DNA of 64,000 nt. Origin: an uncultured Myxococcales bacterium. GTDB taxonomy: Bacteria; Myxococcota_A; UBA9042. Within the stretch, counting starts at the first letter, position 1. Each line of letters begins with the position of its first letter. The stretch spans positions 62,001 through 126,000 of the forward strand of contig CAIMEY010000110.1 of NCBI GenBank assembly GCA_903840165.1. Direction: 5' to 3'. Made by a program: the position numbers and the translations under genes. Below are positions 27,148 through 36,549 of this stretch, one piece after another. Below the pieces are notes generated by a model, which made no database searches, was not told the origin of the DNA, and saw only the letters and a list, made by a program, of their open reading frames with translations.

Positions 27148-28497
27148 GTGAATTTCGCGATCGTTCAATGTTTGACTCGGGTAGCTGCACGCCGGGACGC
27201 CCAGATCTGGCGCATGGGTCTGCACGCGGCCGTACTGGCCTTGCTTGCCCTGGCCGTGGCCTGCAGTTCCTCCAGTGGAAGTGCTGGAACAACAGGTACT
27301 TATGTCAAGCCTGGTTTTGGCAGCGGCGACGCTACCACGGCCGACGTGCACGACGCGGCATCGCCCAATGACTCAGCGCAAAACGCAAATGATACCGCGG
27401 CGATTGCGGACAATGGCGTTGGACCGGCGGACATGGGCCCTGACCCAGATGCTGTCGCCGACGCCGCCGACACCGCCGACACCGCCGACACTGGCGGTCC
27501 GACCCCGATTTGCGGCGACAACAACTGCGACGATGGCATCGAAACCTGCGCCGATTGTCCTCAAGATTGCGGGGCTTGCACGCCAGTCTGCGGCGACAAG
27601 ACTTGTGACAAACTCCAAGGCGAGACTTGCAAGACCTGCGCCAAGGACTGCGGCGTCTGCCCGCCCTCCTGTGGTGACGGCACCTGCGACCCGAGCGAGT
27701 CGTGCAGCTCTTGCGTCAAGGATTGCGGGGCCTGTGCGGCGCAATGCGGCGACTCAGTCTGTGACGCGGCCGGCGGGGAGACATGCTCTAACTGCCCGTT
27801 TGACTGCAAGAAATGTGCGACGGTTTGCGGTGATGCCAAGTGCGATGCGGCGGGCGGAGAAACCTGCAGCACCTGCCCGGGCGACTGCGGCGGGCCGTGC
27901 AAGATCTGCAATCCATTGACTTCTGAGAACTGCCCCGCAGGCCAGCAGTGCTACGTGACGGGTGCAGGGCCCAAGTGCTCGGCCCCGGGAAGTACCAACG
28001 CTAGCCAACCCTGCAATGGTGATGCGGATTGTCTCAAGGGCAACCTATGCATCGCCGGCGTCTGCAATCCGATTTGCGATACCACGGCTGCGTCGGCTCT
28101 GGTCGTCAAGTGCAATTTGCCCGGGGCCTGCCTTGAACTCCAGCAGACCGATGGAACGCCAATTGGATGGAATCTTGGCATTTGTGTCGGCAACGACACC
28201 TGCAACTTGGTGACGAATAACGGCTGCGCTTCCGGTCTTGCGTGCTACCCCGCCGGTACGGGCGGCAAGGCCTGCGCGACAGCCGGCAAGCTGACTGCTG
28301 GGCAACCCTGCCAATATCCAGAGGATTGCGCAGCAGCCCTGGCATGCGTTGGCGATGGAACCGGCGCGGGCTCCCTGTGCAAGCTCAAGTGCAATACGCT
28401 CAAGGGCACGATGGATTGCGGTGGCAAAACATGCGGTTCAGTGACCATCGGCGATCCGCCCAAGACCGCGGCGGACAACTTAGGCGTTTGCAAGTAG
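27148..28497 (+). CDS. Cys-rich repeat lipoprotein
   Basis: A 449-residue lipoprotein with a GTG start 8 bases after AGGA; an internal ATG at 27214 is an alternative with no ribosome-binding site. The signal peptide ends in the lipobox AVAC, followed by an Asp/Ala/Thr-rich linker. Residues about 115-255 hold six units of roughly 22-24 residues, each of the form CGDxxCD...ETCxxCxxDCG. A second Cys-rich region follows (ENCPAGQQC, CNGDADCLKGNLC, GCASGLACYPAG). These disulfide-rich units are common on myxobacterial surface proteins, and similar units occur in the protein at 54806-57646. It is probably an outer-membrane adhesion or structural protein. Confidence 0.82.
   Translation: MNFAIVQCLTRVAARRDAQIWRMGLHAAVLALLALAVACSSSSGSAGTTGTYVKPGFGSGDATTADVHDAASPNDSAQNANDTAAIADNGVGPADMGPDPDAVADAADTADTADTGGPTPICGDNNCDDGIETCADCPQDCGACTPVCGDKTCDKLQGETCKTCAKDCGVCPPSCGDGTCDPSESCSSCVKDCGACAAQCGDSVCDAAGGETCSNCPFDCKKCATVCGDAKCDAAGGETCSTCPGDCGGPCKICNPLTSENCPAGQQCYVTGAGPKCSAPGSTNASQPCNGDADCLKGNLCIAGVCNPICDTTAASALVVKCNLPGACLELQQTDGTPIGWNLGICVGNDTCNLVTNNGCASGLACYPAGTGGKACATAGKLTAGQPCQYPEDCAAALACVGDGTGAGSLCKLKCNTLKGTMDCGGKTCGSVTIGDPPKTAADNLGVCK
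27460..27495 (+). repeat. 9-bp coding repeat in lipoprotein linker
   Basis: Four consecutive 9-base units (GACGCCGCC, GACACCGCC twice, GACACTGGC) encode Asp-Ala/Thr-Ala type triplets in the acidic linker. The array is suited to slippage and length variation of the linker. Confidence 0.8.
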
Positions 28498-28544
28498 GCG
28501 GCGTACGGAAGACGCGCAAGTTCAAGGCGCCGTTCCTCGGATCC

Positions 28545-30137
28545 TTAGCGATTCCCAGTGATCGACCAGAGCCCGTGACGCTGCGCCGCCGTCACCGCAG
28601 CACGTTCTTCGCCAGGATCGCGGGCATCGAGGGCAGCAAAAGCCTCGCCCCAAGCCTTGAACGTGCCGCCGTGGTCGGCTGCGTATAACACCGCGTGGCC
28701 AGACTCGATTCCGCCCATGCTCAGGCGATATTCTACCCAAGCTTGCCGCGGCGAGTCAGTGCGGACCTGTACGCGACCACCCATAGCTCGCTGAATTCGT
28801 TGCAGTCTACCGCCAGTTGCCTCGACCGACTCAAAGGGAGCCTGGGCCAAAGGCGTATGTAATTTAGGCACAAAGGGCGAAATGCCAATGGCCGTGGAGA
28901 TGCGTGTCGACAGCCTCTGGCCGAGGTCGCATAATTCATCTAAATCTTCATCGGTTTCCTGAGGTAGACCGACAATCACGTACATCTTGAACAGGCGCAT
29001 CCCGACCCGCCGGGCCTGCTCAGCAGCACCGACGAGGTGGCGTTCCCGTAAGCCTTTCATCATCTTGCCGCGCATCCGTTGGCTTGGCGCATCGGATGCA
29101 ACCGTCATGGTCCGGTAGCCGCCGCGGAACAGCAGATCGACGAACTCGTCATCTTCATTGAGGCGATCGGCGCGCAAACTGCTGATCCCAATCTGTTTTC
29201 CTCGGTCGATGGCCGCAGCCAAGGCGGGCTTGATGCCCGGCCAATCGCTGACCGCGGCACCGACGAAGCCGACGCGCGGAGCGGCAGCAAAAGAAGGAAG
29301 ATCAAGAACTTCCAAGACGCGGGCCAAGGTTGGATCGCGCACTGGAGCCACAGGGGCCCGCACCACGCAGAACTGGCAGAAACGCGGACAGCCGCGCATG
29401 GTCTCCACCAGCATCATGTTGGCGAATTCCGCTTGAGGACTATGCCATTGGCCCAAGGCCGGCAGATCACTGTCACTGGCCGAAAGACCCGCGGGCACAG
29501 CGTCGCCATGGCGGGCCGGCAGCCAAAACCCGGGCAGGTCCTGGGCTGCATCGGCAAGCGCTTGGCGATCCAGTCCCTGTTCTAGGAAATCGAGCAGGTG
29601 GGGCAGGGCCTGTTCACCGTCGCCAAGAACGACGACGTCGGCAAATAGGCCCAGCGGCAGCACATTTGACGTTGTCAGCGGTCCGCCCACGATGATCGGC
29701 GGGGCATCGGCAGGCCGGTCGGCGGCAAAAGGCGCAAGCCCCGAGAGGCGCAACATGTGCACCAGATGCACCAAGTCGAGTTCATAGGCGATGGACACCA
29801 GAATCGCATCGTAATGCGCCAAAGGTTTGGCGAATTCCAGGCTACTGACGCCTGGGCCGCGGCCCGCCATGGTCTGCTCGTCTAGCACCGCGCGATGGCA
29901 AGCGACGGTTGGCCGGCTGTTCAGGGCCCGATAGACCACTTGGAAACCCAGGGAACTGCCGGCAACTCGGTAGGAATTGGGGTAGCAAAGCACCAATTCC
30001 CGGTCAGCCCGGCGCAGCAGGGTCCCCACTTCATCGGCAATGCGCGGATCGCGGGCCTGACTCTTGCGGACAAGTGGAGCCTTTTGCTTTGCAAAAGCAC
30101 GGGTTTTGCGGGCTGGTGGTGGAGACGGACGCTGCAT
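28545..30137 (-). CDS. B12-binding-type radical SAM protein
   Basis: A 530-residue protein. An N-terminal domain with a flavodoxin-like B12-binding pattern (YDAILVSIAYELDLVHLV, PPIIVGGPLTTSN, VVVLGDGEQAL) precedes a radical SAM domain with ETMRGCPRFCQFC, whose Cys250, Cys254 and Cys257 would bind [4Fe-4S]. Further SAM-barrel strands follow (GFVGAAVSDWPG, MYVIVGLPQETDEDL). The cobalamin-binding histidine is not obvious. Related proteins are methyltransferases or methylthiotransferase-like enzymes of unknown substrate. The start is uncertain: the frame extends to 30248, and 30137 is chosen because the family core begins soon after. Confidence 0.8.
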   Translation of the reverse strand: MQRPSPPPARKTRAFAKQKAPLVRKSQARDPRIADEVGTLLRRADRELVLCYPNSYRVAGSSLGFQVVYRALNSRPTVACHRAVLDEQTMAGRGPGVSSLEFAKPLAHYDAILVSIAYELDLVHLVHMLRLSGLAPFAADRPADAPPIIVGGPLTTSNVLPLGLFADVVVLGDGEQALPHLLDFLEQGLDRQALADAAQDLPGFWLPARHGDAVPAGLSASDSDLPALGQWHSPQAEFANMMLVETMRGCPRFCQFCVVRAPVAPVRDPTLARVLEVLDLPSFAAAPRVGFVGAAVSDWPGIKPALAAAIDRGKQIGISSLRADRLNEDDEFVDLLFRGGYRTMTVASDAPSQRMRGKMMKGLRERHLVGAAEQARRVGMRLFKMYVIVGLPQETDEDLDELCDLGQRLSTRISTAIGISPFVPKLHTPLAQAPFESVEATGGRLQRIQRAMGGRVQVRTDSPRQAWVEYRLSMGGIESGHAVLYAADHGGTFKAWGEAFAALDARDPGEERAAVTAAQRHGLWSITGNR

Positions 30138-30434
30138 AGGCGGCCCAGTGTAGGCCTTGCGCCACCTGCCGCAATCGCTCGCCCAAGACACTTTGAAATA
30201 ACGGACTTTCTTGGTCGGAGCGCCTCGCCTGGGGTACCGACTCCCCACCGCGCGCGTGCAGCATTGCAGGGGCCGGCCGATGCCGATACCCTCGCAGGCA
30301 GGGCGTGCGCATCCGCAGCGATTGTGCTACCTAAAGCCTGAGCCGCCCGCACAGTTGGCCGATTGCACGGTTGACGAGGCAGGACAGGCGCTTCGTGAAC
30401 GCGGCCCATGGCCGCCCCCTTGGGAGAACTCGCC

Positions 30435-31238
30435 ATGCTGATGGAACACATCAAGCGCGAACCCTTTAAAATTCTTGGCGTTGTTGTTGGCATTGTTGTC
30501 GACAACAAGGACCCCGAGGGCCATTACCGCATCAAGGTCAAGTATCCCTGGGTGTCGGAATCCGACGCAAAGTACACAGATGCTAAGGATGACGAGGACT
30601 TCCGTTCCAACTGGTGCCGCATTGCCACCTTCATGGCGGGCAAAGAGCGCGGTGCCTTCTGGCTGCCGGAAGTCGACGACGAAGTGCTGATCGCCTTTGA
30701 ACACGGCGATGTACGGCGCCCCTACATCATCGGCAGTCTGTGGAATGGCGTCGACACCGAGTTTCACCACAACAAGGACCAAGGCGGCAAGAACTGGTTT
30801 CGCTCCATTCGCTCGCGTTCGGGCCACGCCCTTCAATTCGTTGATAAAAAAGACGACAAGACTGAGCGCATTGTCCTGCAGACCTTGGTGCAGCCCAAGG
30901 ACATGGACAAAGATCCCAAGCAGCGGGATGGACACTGGATTTGCCTGGACCAGTCCGGAAGCGTGGATCAAATCGAGATCTACGACCATACCCAAGAGCA
31001 CTACATGCTCATTGACACCAAGAGCAAGAAGATCACGATTGAATGCAAGACCGGCGACATGCTGATCAAGGCTGAAAAGACCATCACCATTGAGTGCAAG
31101 GATTTGGTGGTCAAGGCCTCGAGTACCATCAAGCAAGAGTCTGGATCTACGACGGAAATCAAGTCGGGGTCGGGCATGGACATCAAGGCCGGCGCCACCA
31201 TGAACATCAAGGGCGGCCCGACGATCAACCTCAACTGA
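30435..31238 (+). CDS. gp5/VgrG-like spike protein (baseplate protein V type)
   Basis: A 267-residue protein; the ATG at 30435 follows GGGAG. The N-terminal half is a gp5 OB-fold (GVVVGIVVDNKDPEGHYRIK, then GAFWLPEVDDEVLIAFEHGD and RPYIIGSLWNG). The C-terminal part is a run of short beta strands (ITIECKTGDMLIKAEKTIT, then IKSGSGMDIKAGATMNIKGG), as in the needle-like beta-helix of tail spikes. The gp27-like half of a full VgrG is absent. In phage tails, type VI systems and extracellular contractile injection systems this protein forms the membrane-piercing tip. No sheath, tube or baseplate gene is nearby, so its apparatus must be encoded elsewhere. Confidence 0.85.
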   Translation: MLMEHIKREPFKILGVVVGIVVDNKDPEGHYRIKVKYPWVSESDAKYTDAKDDEDFRSNWCRIATFMAGKERGAFWLPEVDDEVLIAFEHGDVRRPYIIGSLWNGVDTEFHHNKDQGGKNWFRSIRSRSGHALQFVDKKDDKTERIVLQTLVQPKDMDKDPKQRDGHWICLDQSGSVDQIEIYDHTQEHYMLIDTKSKKITIECKTGDMLIKAEKTITIECKDLVVKASSTIKQESGSTTEIKSGSGMDIKAGATMNIKGGPTINLN

Positions 31239-31428
31239 TGCCTCATCAACCTCAGCTGCTGTCTGGCCTCGATCGTTCGCGGCGGCACGCAGTGGGGACG
31301 ACAGCTACCCAGCCGGGTAGTGCGAGCGCAGAAGTTGCTGAAGTGGCTCAGATTTTGGAGTCCACCTCAGCCTTACTCTGCCAAACAGGGCTTCGGTGAC
31401 CACGCCACTACGGCGGGAGTAGAACACA

Positions 31429-33141
31429 TTGTCTCAGACAATTCACGGTGATCTCAGCAGCTTAAGTGCCGTGGACAAGGCGGCCCTCCAGCGTCTCTAC
31501 CACCATGCGAGCGAGCCTAAGCAACTCGCAGCCGAGGCCTTGGTGCTGCGTATGTGCAGCGTCGCTGGCAAATTGCGGCGTCAAGTCGGCGTATTGATTG
31601 ATCGCAACGGCCGTGTCACCCACGTGCTGGTCGGCGATGATCACGAGCTCCTGCTGCCCGACCTGGGACGATTCGGCCAAGGAAGCGGGCGGTTGCGCGG
31701 CCTGCGTCTGGTGCACATCCACCTGCGCGATGAGCCACTTTCGGAAGATGATCTCAACGATTTGATGCGTTTAGGTCTTGACCTCGTCGCGGCGATTGGC
31801 CTGGTCGATGGCGGACCGGGGCGCGTCTTCCTTGGGCACCTCGCGGCGCAGCGCCGTGCCGATCTGGGCGAATCGGTGGTGCCCCACGAGTTGGTCGCGC
31901 CGTGTCCATGGTATCAACTCGACCTGGATGTTGCTGAATTGATCGCCAGTCTTGAAGCGGACTTGCAGCGCGCTCGCACCCTGACGCGCGTCGCCGTGGC
32001 GCGGGAAAGGGCTTTGCTGGTGCATGTCAGCAGCCAAACGCGGGCCCAAGCCGAAGACCAGTTGGATGAACTAGACGAACTGGCCCGCACGGCGCGCGTG
32101 GAGGTCGTTGGGCGGGTCCTGCAGCGGCGGCAGAAGATAGACGCGCGTACGCTGATAGGTGCTGGTAAACTCAATGAGATTTCGCTCAAGGCAATGCAGA
32201 CCGATGCGACCATGCTGGTGTTCGACTGCGAACTGACACCGAGTCAGTCCAAATCGATTGCCCAGCAGGTGGAGCTTAAGGTTCTGGACCGAACCCAGCT
32301 GATTCTCGATATTTTTGCCGGACGTGCCAAGAGTCAGGACGGCAGGTTGCAGGTTGAGTTGGCGCAACTTCGCTACTCCCTGCCGCGCCTCGGCGATCGC
32401 GACAACGCTCTGTCACGACTGACCGGTGGCATCGGCGGCGTGGGACCTGGCGAAACCAAACTGGAAGTCGACCGACGCCGCGCGCGCGATCGCGTGCATC
32501 GCCTGCAGGATCAGTTGGAGAAACTGCGGCGTGGGCGTGGCACGCGGCGCAAAGAGCGGGGGCTGGCCGATGTGGGGCTGTGCGCCTTGGTTGGCTACAC
32601 CAATGTAGGCAAGTCCTCGCTTCTCAACGCGATTACCAAGAGCGATGCGTACACGGAGAATCTGCTCTTTGCGACTTTGGACCCGACTTCCCGCCGCCTG
32701 CGCCTGCCCGATGGGCAAAACGTGGTACTGACCGATACCGTTGGTTTTATTCGCGATCTTCCCAAGGAGCTCCTCGGCGCGTTTGAAGCGACGCTGGAGG
32801 AAGCCAAGGCGGCGGCGGTCCTGGTGCTCGTGCTGGACGCCAGTCATGCGCAGATAGAGCAACAATATCAGTCTGTTCTTAAGATTCTCGCCGACCACGA
32901 GCTGGCCGATCACCCCCGCCTCGTGGTGATCAACAAGGCCGACGCGGTGTTGGACCTGGCGACGGTTCGCGACTTGGTTCACGACTTGGATGCGCTGCTT
33001 GTTTCGGCAACAACCCGCGAAAACTTAGACGTTTTCCTGGACCGCCTCGGCCAAGCCCTGGTGCAGGCCCAGGTCCCTTCCCAGCAAGATGCAGTCGAGC
33101 CATCAGAGGACGAACCGGAGTGGTCGCCCCTAGATTCATAA
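31429..33141 (+). CDS. hflX: Ribosome-associated GTPase HflX (long form)
   Basis: A 570-residue GTPase with a TTG start about 9 bases after GGGAG. The G domain has GYTNVGKSSL from residue 389, DTVGFIRDLP and NKAD. Upstream is the HflX-specific domain with LAQLRYSLPRL and GGIGGVGPGETKLE, and RRRARDRVHRLQDQLEKLRR between the two. The first 190 residues form an extra N-terminal domain (GVLIDRNGRVTHVLVGD, LRGLRLVHIHLRDEPLSEDD) seen in the long HflX of Deltaproteobacteria. HflX splits stalled or hibernating 70S ribosomes, often under stress. Confidence 0.95.
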   Translation: MSQTIHGDLSSLSAVDKAALQRLYHHASEPKQLAAEALVLRMCSVAGKLRRQVGVLIDRNGRVTHVLVGDDHELLLPDLGRFGQGSGRLRGLRLVHIHLRDEPLSEDDLNDLMRLGLDLVAAIGLVDGGPGRVFLGHLAAQRRADLGESVVPHELVAPCPWYQLDLDVAELIASLEADLQRARTLTRVAVARERALLVHVSSQTRAQAEDQLDELDELARTARVEVVGRVLQRRQKIDARTLIGAGKLNEISLKAMQTDATMLVFDCELTPSQSKSIAQQVELKVLDRTQLILDIFAGRAKSQDGRLQVELAQLRYSLPRLGDRDNALSRLTGGIGGVGPGETKLEVDRRRARDRVHRLQDQLEKLRRGRGTRRKERGLADVGLCALVGYTNVGKSSLLNAITKSDAYTENLLFATLDPTSRRLRLPDGQNVVLTDTVGFIRDLPKELLGAFEATLEEAKAAAVLVLVLDASHAQIEQQYQSVLKILADHELADHPRLVVINKADAVLDLATVRDLVHDLDALLVSATTRENLDVFLDRLGQALVQAQVPSQQDAVEPSEDEPEWSPLDS

Positions 33142-33177
33142 GTTGTTTAGCAGGCATGGAATGGGTTAGTCCCTAGG

Positions 33178-33540
33178 CTATTCTTCGTCTAGTGCCTCGA
33201 TCTGCCCTTGGCCCTGACGCCCTGCCCGCGAGACGCCGGTCTTGTAGGTGCCTTCTTCCATCTTCTGCAGGTCCCGCTCCCAGATCGTGCGCTGAAGTTG
33301 CCATCGCGCCATCAGATTTTGCGCCTTGAACCGCGCCTGACCGGTGGAGTAGGTATTGCTTTGGAACTCGCGGAATTCGCGCTTGAGCGCCTCATACTCC
33401 AGGGTCGGAGGCTGTCGATCAAAGCCATTGAAATACTGTTGGAACTTCCGACGAACGACCTCAAGGCGCTGTTCCAAATGGGTCAGTTGCTGGGCGGCCT
33501 TCTCGGAACCGACGGGCGCGCGAGCTGGGGTCACTGCCAT
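33178..33540 (-). CDS. Hypothetical helical protein
   Basis: A 120-residue soluble protein starting at 33540 just after GAGG. It is highly helical and charged (LEQRLEVVRRKFQQYFNGF, then FREFQSNTYSTGQARFKAQN), likely coiled coil from about residue 15 to 95. No family is recognised. It lies alone, convergent with hflX and divergent from the next lipoprotein. Confidence 0.68.
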   Translation of the reverse strand: MAVTPARAPVGSEKAAQQLTHLEQRLEVVRRKFQQYFNGFDRQPPTLEYEALKREFREFQSNTYSTGQARFKAQNLMARWQLQRTIWERDLQKMEEGTYKTGVSRAGRQGQGQIEALDEE

Positions 33541-33711
33541 GGCATCCTCGCGAGGGCAAGCTATCTCGGGTTGGCTTGGGTAAAGCGCTGATAATCAAGG
33601 TGATTAATGGGAAACTTCCCTGGCCTGCGCGATCGCTACCCATCCGTCTTGGAGTGGGCTACCATCGGCGTATCCGGGTGCCCAAGCAAACGTCCCGGTC
33701 GGAGGCCCATC

Positions 33712-35319
33712 ATGCTGCTATCGTCCCGCACAAGCAAACTTGGCACGCCATCGCAGGCCCGCGCTGGCCGTTTCGTTCGCGCGATTAGCGCTTGCGTGAT
33801 CGGGGGTTCCAGTGTTGTGACACCGGCGCTTTGGCTCGGCCTTGGGACCAGCGTCGTCGCGTGCAAAGGCGATCCGGAAGAGAACTTCCGCCTGTGGAGC
33901 AACAACGAGGCGGGCTGGGACGCCATGGGCAAGTACGTGGCCGACCGCGGCAACGACGTCAAACTCCGCGCCCGTGCTCTGGAAGTGCTTATCGATGAAG
34001 GAGGACAGCCGAGTCAGGCGATGCGCCTAGCCGAGCACGCCCCGGACAAGGTGGAACTGCTCCTGGCGCTGCAGCCCGCGCTCGAGAAGCTGCTCGTCAA
34101 TCCCAATGAAAAGAAACAGGATCACGGTAAGCGCGTCCTGATGGACATGATCGGCGTGCTGCCGGACGACAAGAAGGCCGTGATTCGTAAGCTCATTGCC
34201 AAATGGGCCTTTGAAGGGCTGACGCCGGACATGCCGACCGAGAAGGTGGTCGACAAGTTGGGCAAGCGCCTGCGCCCCGAGGAAATCGAAGTCCTGGGCG
34301 ACGAAGGCGTTTATGGCGCAGAAATCATGCTTTCCAAAGGCATTGCCCGCGACGGTGTGATCGGCGTGCTGCTTGGCATGAAGACGCCCGCGGCCAACCA
34401 CGCGCTGATTGCCGGCATGCGCCGTTACCACAAGATCAAGAACGTTAAGATCGCCGACACCGAATTGGGCGCCGTGCAGAAAACTGATTCAGTTGAAGGG
34501 TTTCTCTACTTCGTCGAGCTGTACCTGCGGTTGCAACCTTCGAGCCATCCGGACGATAAGGCCGCGTCATCCATGGCGATCGCGGCTGCAACGCAGTGGG
34601 CGGATGCGCCAGAGTCGGCGGCGAAGATCAAGGCAGGCTGGGCCCAGGTCAAGCCTGTCATGGAAGGCCTTGTTGTCTCAAAGAATTGCGACGATCGCTG
34701 GTGGGCTGGCTCTCTCTTGACCAAGTATGACGGCGTGGACGGCGTCAAGGCAGTGCTGTCTAAGTTCCCAGATGACAAGAACTATGGCTTGGAAGAGTTC
34801 GCGCAGAACGACGTCAAGAAGATGATGACCGATTGGTGCACCCAGGATGTCAAGCCCTTGGGCGTGGAGAAGATTCGGCCGCTATTTGAGGCATCCCTGC
34901 AGAATCAAGGGCGTTTGATTGAGCGCATCATCGGCCTGCGCTGCTTGGTGGCGCTGGGCGACGACCCGTCGCTGGGCGTGCTCAAGGCGTACGCGGCCAA
35001 GAAGGGCAAGGAGCGCGATCAGGTGCCGACCAATGCCATCATCGTGCCGCACACCAACGACGCGGTGTCGGTGGCCGACCTGGCCCAAGCGGGTGCTGAG
35101 ATCATTGAATTTTGCCGCGCCACGGACAAGCTCGCCGCCGAGGGCAAGATCGACGCTCCCACGGCCAAGTGGCGGAAATTCTACGCGCAGTACAGCTTTG
35201 AGCGTCGCGGCAAGGAGTTGGAGAAGAACTCCATCGAACGCGCCGAAGAAAAGGTCCAACGCGACAAGGACAAAGCGCAAAAAGCAGGCGCCGATAAGGG
35301 TGCGCCGGCTAAGAAGTGA
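33712..35319 (+). CDS. Hypothetical lipoprotein with HEAT-like helical repeats
   Basis: A 535-residue protein. The ATG at 33712 follows GGAGG and is preferred to one at 33607. A long signal peptide ends with the lipobox VVAC. The mature chain is helical throughout with evenly spaced helix pairs (ALEVLIDEGGQPSQAMRLAE, ILSKGIARDGVIGVLLGM-like), consistent with HEAT or ARM-type repeats. It ends in a highly charged Lys/Glu/Ala tail (ERAEEKVQRDKDKAQKAG). It may be an outer-membrane-anchored scaffold in the periplasm. No specific function. Confidence 0.72.
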   Translation: MLLSSRTSKLGTPSQARAGRFVRAISACVIGGSSVVTPALWLGLGTSVVACKGDPEENFRLWSNNEAGWDAMGKYVADRGNDVKLRARALEVLIDEGGQPSQAMRLAEHAPDKVELLLALQPALEKLLVNPNEKKQDHGKRVLMDMIGVLPDDKKAVIRKLIAKWAFEGLTPDMPTEKVVDKLGKRLRPEEIEVLGDEGVYGAEIMLSKGIARDGVIGVLLGMKTPAANHALIAGMRRYHKIKNVKIADTELGAVQKTDSVEGFLYFVELYLRLQPSSHPDDKAASSMAIAAATQWADAPESAAKIKAGWAQVKPVMEGLVVSKNCDDRWWAGSLLTKYDGVDGVKAVLSKFPDDKNYGLEEFAQNDVKKMMTDWCTQDVKPLGVEKIRPLFEASLQNQGRLIERIIGLRCLVALGDDPSLGVLKAYAAKKGKERDQVPTNAIIVPHTNDAVSVADLAQAGAEIIEFCRATDKLAAEGKIDAPTAKWRKFYAQYSFERRGKELEKNSIERAEEKVQRDKDKAQKAGADKGAPAKK

Positions 35320-35381
35320 TTGTTCTTGGTGTTCTCTGCGTGCCGGGCGCCTCAAGCGAAGGACCGGCCGCGGCCGACGGG

Positions 35382-36233
35382 CTAGCTGTCGCGCACGTCG
35401 ACCCGAAATAGCATCGAGCCAACCAGCAGTTCGTCGCCCTTGGCTAAGCGATGGGGTGTCGCGGCGATGCGGACGAAGGTGCCGTTTAGACTGCCAACAT
35501 CGACGATTTGTAGGCTGCGCGGTCCTTGGACTTCCACCCGCAGGTGGCGTCCGGACATGAAGCGGTCCTGGGGAAAGGAAAGGTCGCAGCCTTCTCGGCC
35601 AATCGTCAGGAATTCTCGGTCAGTAGAGACGACTCGACCAGGCAACCCGCCGGCCAACAACTGGGTCAAATGTAGGTGCGGTGCCGGCAGCGGCGTGCCA
35701 AAGGTTTCGGGCGGCAAATCGGCGCTAGCGACGGCCTCGTAGGGCACATCTTCCCCTGTGCGTGCAAGGAGATACTGTTCGCCCGCGAAGATGACATCGC
35801 CGCTGTCCACCGTTGTCGGCTCACGGATGCGGCGAAAGACGCCGGCTGGGCTGTTAATGCCCACAATGCTCAATAATCCTGAGCGATTTTCGAGCACCAA
35901 GTGCTGATCCGCCACCAGAGGATCGGCAGCAAAGGCGAGGTCGCCAGTTCGGCCCAGCGTCACGCGCCCTTCGCGAATTTCGTAACCCGTTCCTTCGGTT
36001 ACGGCGCCGCGAAGTACCACCAGCCTCACGACGCCTCCCGGCCCAGCCGCTCCGGAGGGCAAGGGCTGCAGTCCGGTAATGATCGGCGCAGCTCCCGAAG
36101 GCGGGGGCGGAATGGGCACGAACACCGGGCCTGCGACGGGCGCCGCATCGCGCAGGGGACCACCGCACTTGCCACAAAACTGGAAATCGCTCGGCCAGTT
36201 AGCCGAGCAGCGGGGACAGCTCACCTGGGCCAT
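35382..36233 (-). CDS. Zinc-ribbon protein with two FHA domains
   Basis: A 283-residue cytoplasmic protein. The start at 36233 follows AGGAGG, and the codons open to 36419 are not needed. The N-terminus is a zinc ribbon with Cys6, Cys9, Cys20 and Cys23, then a Pro-rich linker. Two FHA domains follow: the first has VTLGRTGDLAFAADPLVADQHLV and the second ITIGREGCDLSF, SGRHLRVEVQ and DVGSLNGTFV. The second keeps the Gly-Arg, Ser-x-x-His and Asn-Gly residues that bind phosphothreonine; the first is less complete. It would read Ser/Thr kinase signalling, which is abundant in Myxococcota, but no kinase gene is adjacent. Confidence 0.9.
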   Translation of the reverse strand: MAQVSCPRCSANWPSDFQFCGKCGGPLRDAAPVAGPVFVPIPPPPSGAAPIITGLQPLPSGAAGPGGVVRLVVLRGAVTEGTGYEIREGRVTLGRTGDLAFAADPLVADQHLVLENRSGLLSIVGINSPAGVFRRIREPTTVDSGDVIFAGEQYLLARTGEDVPYEAVASADLPPETFGTPLPAPHLHLTQLLAGGLPGRVVSTDREFLTIGREGCDLSFPQDRFMSGRHLRVEVQGPRSLQIVDVGSLNGTFVRIAATPHRLAKGDELLVGSMLFRVDVRDS

Positions 36234-36318
36234 GGTCCTCCTAGTCCGCGCTTGAGGCGTCGCGCACTGCGGGGATGCTCCCATGAGTGCCGGTGGCTGT
36301 ACAGACCCCCGGAGCGAG

Positions 36319-36354
36319 CGGTAGTACCGCGTTCTAACCCATTGTAATCCCGTG
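36319..36354 (+). repeat. GTAG element A
   Basis: CGGTAGTACCGC followed by GTTCTAACCCATTGTAAT. It is the first of three same-orientation copies upstream of the penicillin-binding protein gene and fits the full consensus. Confidence 0.85.
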
Positions 36355-36381
36355 TCCCTGCGAGCGGCTCGAGGGGCCAAA

Positions 36382-36420
36382 CTGTAGTACCGCACTGTAA
36401 GTGCCTGCAATTCCATCATC
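36382..36420 (+). repeat. GTAG element B
   Basis: CTGTAGTACCGC followed by ACTGTAAG and TGCAATTCC. Second copy, 63 bases after element A. Confidence 0.85.
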
Positions 36421-36461
36421 CAAGGGAAGATGGCTGACCACCCGTCCGCGAAGCGTCGAAT

Positions 36462-36500
36462 CGGTAGTACCGCACTCTAACACCCTGGAATTGCATGATC
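36462..36500 (+). repeat. GTAG element C
   Basis: CGGTAGTACCGC followed by ACTCTAACACCCTGGAATTG. Third copy, 80 bases after element B and 50 bases before the gene. Confidence 0.85.
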
Positions 36501-36549
36501 GCGCCCCCTAGGCGTGCAAGGTAGGACGCTAGCGGATACACTCTCCCGC

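Larger units (their letters stand above)
36234..36549. other. Intergenic region holding three REP-like elements
   Basis: A gap of 316 bases between the divergent FHA and penicillin-binding protein genes. Apart from the three GTAGTACCG elements listed separately it shows no gene. Confidence 0.6.
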
